Assembly: GCF_000003605.2 (NCBI RefSeq)
Contig: NW_003120924.1
Span: 393,078 to 421,480 of the forward strand
Direction of reading: 5' to 3'
Origin: Saccoglossus kowalevskii
Taxonomy: Eukaryota; Hemichordata; Enteropneusta; Harrimaniidae
Length of the DNA stretch: 28,403 bases
Part shown: positions 23,201-28,403 of the stretch, piece by piece
Numbering within the stretch: the stretch's first letter is position 1
How the letters are laid out: every line of letters begins with the position of its first letter
The notes under the pieces: generated by a model
The model's database searches: none
The model's input: the letters and a program-made list of their open reading frames with translations, nothing else
Told to the model about the DNA's origin: nothing
Translations under genes and position numbers: made by a program

Positions 23201-26200
23201 CCAGAGAATAATATCCCAAATATATTGTGCTTCATGATGCGTCATATCTACTTAGACAGCACAGTGATCATGACTCTGATCAAACAATCACTACATTACT
23301 TACAATAGACAGATCAGTTGATACTTACATCTGGTAATTGCCATTCTTCGCCTTCCTGGTAATTCTGGTACATTTCTTGCATCATATACTTCCTTCTGAA
23401 AAACTTATCTCGTGGCCAAATATACTCCAAACCGTTATCCAAATTACGCATCTTAACACAAACCTAGAGGTCACACAAAATAAACACTGTTACTATAATT
23501 ATCTTGTCACAGCATTTTTACAGCAAGTCTCAGAAGTATTGGGGCAGCCAATTTGCAAACTCGCTAGCGAATTGGCTAACTGCTTGGGTTTTGACTAAAC
23601 GGTTGGCTTTCGAATCTCGCTGACGCCGTCTTGTGGTCACGCCCACTTAAGGCGAATCTATATAACAGTAGGGGACGATCCTCATACTTTAGGAGCTATT
23701 CGGCAACGGTCTTACAGTTGGATGGCGATTTCGCTTTCAAATATACCGAGGAAAGTGTTCTATGCTCTTCCGTGTCCACACAAAAACGATGAATGAGGTC
23801 GATTTTTTCAGTGGTTGGCTTAATGTTACCCCAACGGATCGTTTGAGTGTGAAAGTTTGTTATTTTCTCCCTGATTTGTAGGAAACTGTTTCTCAACTTG
23901 TCTATTTAGTGTCAAGCAGTGTTCAAGAAAGTTAACCTCATATAATAAATATCGGTAGATTAATCACATTTATAATATTATCATGCCAGCTGACTGTGGT
24001 CATTTTCGGGCTCAAATCATTCAGGGGAATCCAGACATGTACCAGCCTGAGGATGCGTAAAAACATTGCATGTCCCCTAATGCAATATAGACTCGCCAAG
24101 AGTGGACGCGATCACAAACCGGCGCCAGTGAGATTCAAAAGCCAATCATTTAGTCAAAACCCAAGCAATTAGCCAATTCGCTAGCGAGTTTGCAAATTGG
24201 CTGCCCCAATACTTCTGAGACTTGCTGTAATAATAAGATGAAAGTTCCCAATCAAGTCATCAGGATTGCCAAGCTGTAATACATTTACCTCAGTTCTTCC
24301 ACTGGTCAAGCCACGTGCTTTGGCTGAAATAACAACTATTTCAAATTTGACTTTTCTATCCAATTCTTCACTAATAGCATTGGCCTCTTCCACAGCTGGT
24401 AACATGTCAACAAGGTCTTCTTGGAGTAACAAATCCTCTATAGAAATAAAAATATGGAATACAGGATAAGCAGAGATTTCAACATGAAGATGTCAATTAG
24501 TGGAATACAAGTTAGCAAATTTGCTTACTAATTCACTGAGTTTTTATGAAGCAGAATTTTACCAATACTAACAATTCAATACTCTCCTCGGATAAAACAT
24601 CATAAACTTGTTCAAAACATAATTTCTTAGAGAGATTACTAGTAATTGACAAAGACAAAATGAAGGGCAATAGTCAAATTGTAGATTATTTGCTTTGTCA
24701 AAACCAGTTGATGGCGAATTTGTGAGCAAATTTCCTAATTTGCAGCCCCAATAGTTTAAAGACTTGCTGTCATTATTTACTGGGTTTTATTTCACTTATT
24801 TTGTTGATGAGTGAAATCTGCGAAATTATAAAATGACGACAAAACCAAATGCATCAATGGCAAATAAATAAATTTCAAACCCAGTGAATATGCTGAAAAT
24901 CAAAAGTAAATTTCAATGAAAATAAATGTACTAACCATCTGATTTTTTATCCGTACTCATATCAAAACCACTGTTCTGTGCTATTTCTTCCTGTGCCATC
25001 TCATATGTAACCACTTTAGGGTATTTATTTGGGTTGGCTTTCTGTTGCTTGGGATGCATAAACACATACAGATGACTGGTACCAAACATCACCCTAAATT
25101 CAATATAAAGGCATTATTAGTGTTAAACTCTGATGCCTCAATCCCTTGGATTGCCCAAGGGAATCATGGAATACCATTATTCTTGTGTTTAAAACTAATC
25201 AGTCTACTGTTTCCAGTTGTCTTTTTAATTCAGTAACTGAATATTAATCTAACTGCCATGCTTTGAAGGTCTCAGTTACTGATGAAATTCAACAAAAGTG
25301 TGCACATACTTTTCAGGGTTACTGTGATAATCTCAATACAATTTATTCATTCGTAAAAACACAATAGGGACACTTTGAAAATCTTTCTTACTTGGAATAT
25401 ACTTTGCTTTGTCTACATAAAACTTAGCAACAAAGCAGTGTATGATTGAAATGAATGTAAACGATACAACAGACACAAATATATTTCACTGGCATTTTCA
25501 TTGTTATATCTCACTAAATTATGAGCAGAAAAAGATGTAAACTTAATAATATGGTTTTCATGAGAATGCTGCAAAGTATGAATCCAGGCAATAGGGGATC
25601 ACATTGACCTTCACTGCACATCTGTCGGTATGATTACTGTACTGCCTTCATGTATTTTTAGCAGTATCTCATGATAGCATCATATTAGTCATCAAAGTAT
25701 GTACCTGTCATGATGTTCTAGTTCTTCCTTGGCAGTGACTGGTTCACCATTGACTAATAATTTAGCATCACTAGCGGCTCTCTCAATGAAAAAATTGTCA
25801 CCCTGAGATGTGATCAATGCATGCTCCTTTTGAATACTGAAAACAATCACAAAAAATGTTTTTAACAATTCATAACTTCAAAACATCAATCAGTCAAAAA
25901 ACACCTTAAAAACAACAAGACATTATTAAAAAAAAAAAGATGACAACCATTTAATTAGATCCCTTAAAGGGTGGTGGTAGTTGTATAAATAGTTACATCA
26001 CAACAAATCTCTGTGTCTATCGACTTAAAGAGCACACTGATACAGACTAATGATAAATAAACTGATCACAAAATAGACTTAACTAAATTTAGGCAGAGGG
26101 TTTTCAACCCGCCTATTCACATAGTTCATACCCACCATACACTTTGGTCAGTCAAAATGACTATTTTGAACTGTAGGCATTAATCTACGATTCAGCCAAT

Positions 26201-27455
26201 GACTGAGAAATAAATCTACATTAGGCGAAGCCCTATGATCTCAATATATTCCCTCACATCATGAACCACGTGGCCGACGCCATGAGGCGCAGCCATATTG
26301 GCCCACTTGTTACTCTAGTTCTATTTTTCTCCACATCGAGGACTAAGCTAAAGTCATTTTGACTGACCGGAGTCTATGGTGGGTAATTGAACGTAGTGAA
26401 TTTAAATGAATAAAAAAAGAATGAAATGAATCCCACAAATGCATATAACTGTGAAATAATTTACTCACCTGAGTCCACTGAGGACTATATCAGGTTTGGG
26501 ATCAGCTTTAGTGTTACCAACTTTAAATGCAGTGCCTTTCAATAAATGTACAATCATACCAGACAGCTGTGAGTCAACATTTAAGTTATACAAATGTGGT
26601 GTGGTTTTTACTTCGTCTTTTTTGGTGGCTACTTCTTGATCATTCTGTGCTGCAGCAGCCTAAATAACAATAATTGTTCATAAATAAGTCAATAACTGAA
26701 AATAACACAGTCACTTTTTCCAAGTAATTGATGCTATTAGTTGTGCATGATCACTCTGTGTTGCATTCTGTGCGACAATTAAACATTATACAATTGTTAA
26801 CTGCAACAGAGGGGGTATATGAAGATTTGTCTCCTCACTGTGACAACTTTTTGCGTATTAAAATTGCATGTTTTATTTGTGTTGTGTTATACAAACGATT
26901 AGAGTAAGGTACCGGTAGATGTGATTTTGTCAGTGAAATATCATTTTGGTTTCCAGCAACTTTATTGACGATATTGTTTTGATTGTCACAGTAATCAGCT
27001 TTGCCGAACCTATTCATAGCATTTTAACATTTTGCATTTTTATATGTAAATTTGATCCACATTCGGCTGCCAGAATTGTGTACATGTATGGTTTGTCCTA
27101 CATGCAGACATTAGAGTGGGATATTGGCTTGATTTGCATAAACTGAGGAGTATATTCCATGTGACTGGATCTCTTCCAATCAGCTTAGTGTAATAGAATA
27201 TGCAAGATAAAAAATGTATTTTCCAGTGCAGCTTAAAAAGGTCCCATAATGAACCATACCAATCTGAAGAATCAACTTGCTTTTTAATATGAAGCACCGT
27301 TTTCAAAAAGTGCATTTACCAGTACGCCTGTGTTATTACCTGAGCCTCTCTGAGTTTTTCTTGCCATGATTGTTTCATCAATTCTACTTCTCTCTGATTT
27401 TCTTCCATTTGTGCTTTCATCTCGTCTTCCAGTTCTTTTCTCAATGCTTCTTTTT
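14183..27455 (-). CDS. KIF28P: Kinesin-3 family motor protein, KIF28P/KLP-6-like, 3' part (multi-exon, 5' end outside window)
   Basis: I assembled eleven exons on the minus strand (27455-27340, 26659-26469, 25836-25705, 25093-24936, 24437-24289, 23463-23329, 21924-21841, 19334-19125, 17757-17476, 16899-16819, 16589-16436) plus two alternative terminal exons (15386-15133 or 14223-14183). Every junction has GT donor and AG acceptor and keeps one open frame; with the 15386-15133 end the fragment is 647 residues. Counting from the first full codon: coiled coil 1-38, FHA about 60-160, KIF1B-type domain about 203-290, kinesin-3 conserved block about 294-360, C2-like domain about 368-450, basic helical tail 486-563. 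The missing ~380-residue motor domain must lie beyond 28403. KIF1A-type proteins run on to a PH domain; here the protein stops after the C2-like region, as in KIF28P/KLP-6. The family moves membrane cargo on microtubules (KLP-6 in cilia). Family assignment is firm, the KIF28P subfamily likely. Confidence 0.85.
14224..15039 (-). other. Intronic or intergenic stretch between the two candidate kinesin 3' ends
   Basis: AT-rich; includes a short imperfect palindrome TAGGCAAT...ATTGCCTA (14641-14680). No exon seen. Confidence 0.4.
15040..15045 (-). terminator. Candidate poly(A) signal AATAAA for the Ser-rich 3' end
   Basis: On the minus strand CACAAATAAAAAAATG lies about 90 bases past the TGA of the proximal terminal exon. 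It is followed by a T/G-rich stretch (TGTTTTATGCAGTGTTTT) suitable as a downstream element. Confidence 0.45.
15133..15386 (-). CDS. KIF28P: KIF28P-like proximal terminal exon: Ser/Thr-rich tail
   Basis: The acceptor TTTTTATTCTCAG is followed by 2 bases completing an Asn codon, then 83 codons and TGA. The product is low-complexity: SPLSLSSSLSSLSEIMSLPS, later QIPTPSDASPNLASSQQPSR, ending KDSPKPTT. This looks like a disordered, phosphorylatable tail. Phase match, a good pyrimidine tract and an AATAAA 88 bases past the stop support a real terminal exon. I cannot confirm conservation, so it could also be isoform-specific or intronic. Confidence 0.6.
15899..16224. mobile_element. GC-rich TIR element, copy 2, inverted relative to copy 1
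   Basis: A 326-base copy of the element at 955-1283, in opposite orientation, inside the intron between kinesin exons 16436 and 15386. The ends are ATCCTCGGGGGCGGA and CCGCGCCCGAGGAT; one C-to-G change breaks the right TIR. Many differences from copy 1 are C/T or G/A, consistent with methylated-CpG decay. The subterminal hairpin is present but less perfect. Confidence 0.75.
16436..16589 (-). CDS. KIF28P: KIF28P-like exon: basic helical tail (last shared coding exon)
   Basis: A 154-base exon with a strong acceptor (a run of T then CAG). It encodes GQFKKMVEVAEKHNKARIQT, then EVVKVVLNAQHPKIAEAAMK and KIPKDSEAGEL, an amphipathic basic helix. The donor CTAA|GTAAGA leaves a single A. That phase accepts both candidate terminal exons (A+AT gives Asn, A+GT gives Ser). 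Reading through the donor would add 24 residues (counting the split codon) before a stop. Confidence 0.82.
16768..16783 (-). promoter_or_regulatory. CTCF-like motif, minus orientation (ACTGTAGAGGGCGCTG)
   Basis: The plus strand reads CAGCGCCCTCTACAGT, close to the reverse CTCF core CAGCGCCCTCTAGTGG. It lies in the 229-base kinesin intron just past exon 16819. Confidence 0.35.
16819..16899 (-). CDS. KIF28P: KIF28P-like exon: short helical exon (TVDANKTFFVFQIATLKKRQ)
   Basis: An 81-base exon of 27 codons with acceptor CTTACAG and donor ATA|GTAAGT. It encodes TVDANKTFFVFQIATLKKRQ followed by ERLQGKI, a probable helix or short coiled coil. Phase is 0 at both ends and both splice sites are near-consensus, which is why I accept an exon this small. 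Confidence 0.78.
17476..17757 (-). CDS. KIF28P: KIF28P-like exon: C2-like domain and Lys-rich helix
   Basis: The longest exon (282 bases, 94 codons), acceptor ATAATAG, donor AAA|GTAAGA. It continues the C2-like fold: DIYCKYTMYLDTEPQRTQVV, then SGTSNPEFKYKKNFSYNPAT, and YLKDGVLMIQVWGKQ as the closing strand. The acidic loop residues that bind calcium in classical C2 domains are mostly absent, so a calcium-independent fold is inferred. A very basic stretch (KAGDKKGKKMNTKEMMMAQ) follows. Confidence 0.9.
17758..19124 (-). other. Kinesin intron, 1367 bases
   Basis: Bounded by donor GTAAGT (19124) and acceptor AG (17758). No repeat or exon was recognised inside. Confidence 0.7.
19125..19334 (-). 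CDS. KIF28P: KIF28P-like exon: kinesin-3 conserved block and start of C2-like domain
   Basis: A 210-base, 70-codon exon with acceptor TGTCACAG and donor ACT|GTAAGT. It encodes IDLRETLEITDYKGKEMGIL then EVEAIPCNNKGKEL, the conserved Asp-Tyr-Lys-Gly-Lys-Glu-x-Gly-x-Leu-x-Val-Glu kinesin-3 block. After an acidic linker, LVGQPINFVMKIQAARGLLN begins the first strand of a C2-like fold. Confidence 0.9.
19832..19924 (+). pseudogene. C-terminal remnant of a Tc1-like transposase
   Basis: An open frame on the plus strand ends VNMCRKLVDTMPKRLREVIQ then RRGGHTHY-stop. The pattern Leu-(Val/Ile)-x-x-Met-Pro-(Lys/Arg)-Arg-(Leu/Ile)-x-x-Val-Ile...Gly-Gly-His/Ser-Thr-x-Tyr-stop is how Tc1/mariner DD34E transposases commonly end. 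No catalytic Asp/Glu core or DNA-binding domain lies upstream, so this is a 5'-truncated fossil in a kinesin intron, opposite to the host gene. I see no intact terminal repeat after the stop. Confidence 0.6.
20206..21139. repeat. Array of ~150-base units with GGCC palindromes (five units) and a hairpin end
   Basis: Five related units start with AAAATGGCCGCC-like cores near 20304, 20456 (degenerate), 20611, 20755 and 20905, so the period is about 144-155 bases. Each core has the form ATGGCCGCC-x-CGGCCATcTTGAAtc, a near-palindrome, followed by a shared AATGTcTAATGTATaTA...GTTTGAACAAAATCCATC segment. The array ends with a GCAC/GGAC-rich stretch and hairpin AGTCCCC (21102-21108) / GGGGACT (21130-21136). 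It sits in the 2506-base kinesin intron. Further units of the family lie at 27896-28403. Confidence 0.75.
21841..21924 (-). CDS. KIF28P: KIF28P-like exon: DPF...VYLQSIAYL segment
   Basis: A short 84-base, 28-codon exon with acceptor ATTTCAG and donor TTG|GTAAGA. It encodes EKDPFTEPPDTEVHIGSVNV then YLQSIAYL, matching the kinesin-3 pattern Asp-Pro-Phe...Gly...Val-Tyr-Leu-Gln-Ser-Leu-Ala-Tyr. It is flanked by repeat-rich introns of 1404 and 2506 bases. Confidence 0.88.
22011..22371. repeat. Tandem array, five units alternating 70 and 73 bases
   Basis: Units start TGACCATACACACTGGGCAT at 22011, 22081, 22154, 22224 and 22297. Units 1 and 3 carry GAAGTTCTAG and one AATAATG; units 2 and 4 carry GAAGTTCCAG and an extra AAT. 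The fifth has an inserted AGCATTTGCATTT. The array is thus a 143-base dimer, duplicated, plus a final half. Near-identity of units implies recent amplification. It is in the kinesin intron between exons 23329 and 21924. Confidence 0.92.
22587..22727. mobile_element. 141-base TTAA-flanked MITE (piggyBac-like target)
   Basis: TTAA-AGGGGCACTTCC on the left and the reverse complement TTAA-AGGGGAACCC on the right form a short imperfect TIR with TTAA at both outer edges, the target preferred by piggyBac elements. The interior is AT-rich without coding capacity. Confidence 0.6.
23329..23463 (-). CDS. KIF28P: KIF28P-like exon: KIF1B-type domain, second part
   Basis: A 135-base exon of exactly 45 codons, acceptor CCTCTAG and donor GAT|GTAAGT. 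It encodes VCVKMRNLDNGLEYIWPRDK, then FFRRKYMMQEMYQNYQEG and EEWQLPD. The Trp-x-Arg-Asp-Lys-Phe-x-x-Arg-Lys-Tyr-x-Met-Gln-Glu-Met-Tyr signature is a hallmark of the kinesin-3 KIF1B domain. Confidence 0.9.
23521..24227. mobile_element. 707-base TA-flanked MITE with ~100-base terminal inverted repeats
   Basis: The left end reads CAGCAAGTCTCAGAAGTATT and the right end is its reverse complement, with pairing over about 100 bases including TTGCAAACTCGCTAGCGAAT. Flanking TA (23519-23520 and 24228-24229) matches a Tc1/mariner-type target duplication. It fills most of the 825-base intron between kinesin exons 24289 and 23463. The interior is unrelated to the arms, with a TATA-like CTATATAACA near 23658 and a 66-codon minus-strand frame (23896-23696) that I do not recognise. 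Confidence 0.85.
24289..24437 (-). CDS. KIF28P: KIF28P-like exon: KIF1B-type domain, first part
   Basis: A 149-base exon with acceptor TTTCTATAG and donor GAG|GTAAAT. It encodes E-DLLLQEDLVDMLPAVEEA followed by NAISEELDRKVKFEIVVIS and AKARGLTSGRTE. The block of Asn-Ala-Ile-Ser-Glu-Glu-Leu then Lys-Val-Lys-Phe-Glu is characteristic of the KIF1B-type domain (PF12423) that follows FHA in kinesin-3 motors. It ends in phase 0. Confidence 0.9.
24505..24769. mobile_element. Degenerate relative of the CAGCAAGTCT MITE
   Basis: The right side (GCAAATTTCCTAATTTGCAG ... CCCCAATAGTTTAAAGACTTGCTG) is a diverged version of the right arm of the 23521-24227 element. The left side (AAGTTAGCAAATTTGCTTAC ... 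TAATTCACTGAGTTTT) resembles the matching left arm. No clear TA duplication remains and the left boundary is approximate. It lies in the next kinesin intron (24438-24935). Confidence 0.5.
24936..25093 (-). CDS. KIF28P: KIF28P-like exon: end of FHA domain (FGTSHLYVF) and linker
   Basis: A 158-base exon with acceptor AATTTAG and donor G|GTTAGT. It encodes R-VMFGTSHLYVFMHP, the near-invariant strand closing the kinesin-3 FHA domain, then a Lys/Pro/Asn linker and an acidic helix (YEMAQEEIAQNSGFD). The last base G joins AG of the next exon to give Glu. Confidence 0.9.
25094..25704 (-). other. Kinesin intron, 611 bases
   Basis: Donor GTACAT, acceptor TTTAG. Nothing further recognised. Confidence 0.7.
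25705..25836 (-). CDS. KIF28P: KIF28P-like exon: second half of FHA domain
   Basis: A 132-base exon with acceptor TTTTCAG and donor CAG|GTACAT. The split Ser starts the conserved FHA motif S-IQKEHALI, containing the family Ser and His. It continues through FFIERAASDAKLLVNGEPV, where the Asn-Gly of the phospho-recognition loop is retained. It ends HHD-R with Arg split across the intron. Confidence 0.88.
26131..26383. mobile_element. 253-base TA-flanked MITE (CCCACCATA ends)
   Basis: Left terminus CCCACCATACACTTTGGTCA and right terminus (reverse complement) CCCACCATAGACTCCGGTCA continue together into GTCAAAATGAC, about 29 of 33 positions matching including the TA. TA sits directly outside both ends (26129-26130, 26384-26385), pointing to a Tc1/mariner-like family. 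It is non-coding, in the 632-base kinesin intron between exons 26469 and 25836. Confidence 0.8.
26469..26659 (-). CDS. KIF28P: KIF28P-like exon: linker and first half of FHA domain
   Basis: A 191-base exon, acceptor TTATTTAG, donor CAG|GTGAGT. It starts in phase 0 with an Ala-rich, charged linker, then enters the FHA domain at PHLYNLNVDSQLSGMIVHLL. It includes KVGNTKADPKPDIVLSGL, which lines up with the KIF1A-type segment where FHA domains normally have Gly-Arg; here Gly is followed by Asn. The final two bases AG join the next exon's T to give Ser. Confidence 0.88.
26660..27339 (-). other. Kinesin intron, 680 bases
   Basis: Donor GTAATA, acceptor ATTTAG. Overlapping small frames at 26835-27146 are chance; nothing else seen. 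Confidence 0.7.
27340..27455 (-). CDS. KIF28P: KIF28P-like exon: neck/coiled coil after the motor domain
   Basis: The acceptor is ACTGACAG and the donor is G|GTAATA. The exon is 116 bases and opens with two bases that finish a codon begun upstream. It encodes 38 residues starting KEALRKELEDEMK and ending MKQSWQEKLREAQ, a highly charged heptad-like helix. The closing Trp-Gln-Glu-Lys-Leu pattern is typical of the coiled coil between motor and FHA domain in kinesin-3 proteins. No motor-domain exon is visible between here and the window edge; that stretch is repeat. Confidence 0.85.
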
Positions 27456-27895
27456 CTGTCAGTAAAAGCAATAATTACTGTAATATTAGCTAGCATGTTA
27501 TTTTTGCTGATTAATTTAATTTTTCTAATTCAGTCATCTAGCTAATTTAAAACAAAGCCAGTTTTCACAATTAGGTATTAAAACTGAGATTCTGTTAAAT
27601 AATGCTCCAAGTCAAATTCACTAAAATAGCTAGTTTTTATATCAGAGTATTTTACAGAACAATGACTGTTGGTATATTCAGATGCTTATCATTTGTTGAA
27701 GACATCTTATTAAAGGAATCATAAAAAACAAGTCATTGAAAATGACACAGTCCCCGTTAAATTTTTGAAAGTTCTCTTTGTGCTCGTCATATTAAAGCGG
27801 AAGGGTTGTCGCGAGCGTGTCCTTGAAACTTGAGTTCCAAGTGGCGTAAACAACAGATTGTTTATTTACATCAAAACACGTATTCCGTGTAGTAG

Positions 27896-28403
27896 TAATA
27901 TGGCCAAAAATAAAAACAGTCGTTATTCGGCCATCTTTGATCTGATTATGAAACACACTGATATGTATGATGTATGTGCCAAATACGAATGAAAATGGTA
28001 CATAAATTGTGGAAATATAGTAGTAAGGCCAAAACATCAGATGGCTGTCAATCGGCCATCCTTGACCAGATTTTGAAACAAATCGTCATGGACATGCATC
28101 CTAACATGTATAAAGTACATGTATGTGCCAAATTTCACTGAAAACTGACGGAGCACGCCCAAGATACCGCATAAAAAAACAAAACAAGATGCCTGCCAGT
28201 CGACCATCTTTGATCCAATTGCGAAATAAATCGTCATGGACATGTATCCTAACATGTATAATCTATGTACCAAGTTTGAATGACAACTGACAAGGCATGT
28301 CCAAAATACAACATTTTCAAAAAACAAGATGGCTGCCAGTCCGCCATCTTGAATCGAATCGCTAAACCACTGCAGGTGCATATGTCCCACATAAGGTACT
28401 AGG
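27896..28403. repeat. Second array of the GGCC-palindrome repeat family, running off the right edge
   Basis: Four diverged units centred near 27925, 28045, 28195 and 28345 carry GATGGCTGcCAgTCgGCCATCTTTGAtc-like cores and the trailer CATGTATAA...ATGTaCCAAgTTTGAATG. They match the 20206-21139 array in order and strand. Long open frames here on the minus strand are by-products of the repeat. It lies upstream of the first kinesin exon in this window. Confidence 0.7.

Noticed and set aside
25960-26030. CTTAAAGGGTGG...GACTTAAAGAGC, resembling a second TTAA MITE
   Set aside because: The inner ends do not pair beyond TTAAAG, so no inverted repeat is supported.
28037-28390. 117-codon minus-strand frame
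   Set aside because: It is made of the GGCC-palindrome repeat units, not a gene or the missing motor domain.
1-28403. tRNA, rRNA, CRISPR array or known microRNA
   Set aside because: I looked for B-box-like GGTTCGAATCC, spaced direct repeats and common invertebrate microRNA seeds such as let-7 and miR-71 by eye and found none; a covariance-model search would be needed to exclude them.

Overview
The window reads as metazoan nuclear DNA from an invertebrate. It is AT-rich and intron-rich, with GT...AG introns of about 0.2-2.5 kb, many short palindromic transposon relics and one 50-base assembly gap (10293-10342). I cannot name the species. A marine lophotrochozoan or invertebrate deuterostome would fit the repeat types and the gene, but that is inference.

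Right half (about 14.2-27.5 kb, minus strand): one recognisable gene, the 3' portion of a kinesin-3 family motor most like KIF28P/KLP-6. Eleven consecutive exons (27455 down to 16436) join in frame with consensus splice sites. They encode, in order, the coiled coil after the motor domain, an FHA domain, a KIF1B-type stalk domain, the conserved kinesin-3 region ending in a C2-like fold, and a basic helical tail. The motor domain must lie beyond the right edge. The gene appears to have two alternative 3' ends. One is a Ser/Thr-rich terminal exon (15386-15133) with its own AATAAA. The other is a more distal tiny exon (14223-14183) in the same splice phase that ends in Cys-Thr-Ile-Met, a CaaX prenylation box, with an ATTAAA signal further on. 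If used, the second would make a lipid-anchored motor.

The introns carry transposon relics and repeats: a 707-base TA-flanked MITE filling about 86% of one intron, a degenerate relative in the next intron, a 253-base TA-flanked MITE, a 141-base TTAA-flanked MITE, a five-unit tandem array of alternating 70/73-base units, two arrays of a ~150-base repeat with a GGCC palindrome, and the last codons of a Tc1-like transposase.

Left half (1 to about 13.7 kb): no protein gene that I can support. It holds one copy of a GC-rich 329-base terminal-inverted-repeat element whose inverted twin sits in the kinesin gene at 15899-16224, a probable MITE at 11.5 kb, several CTAGAGGGCG (CTCF-like) motifs, two of them coupled to a perfect CRE in mirror orientation, three long G-runs, and an assembly gap bounded by a direct repeat. 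The rest is low-complexity AT-rich sequence with no detected signal.
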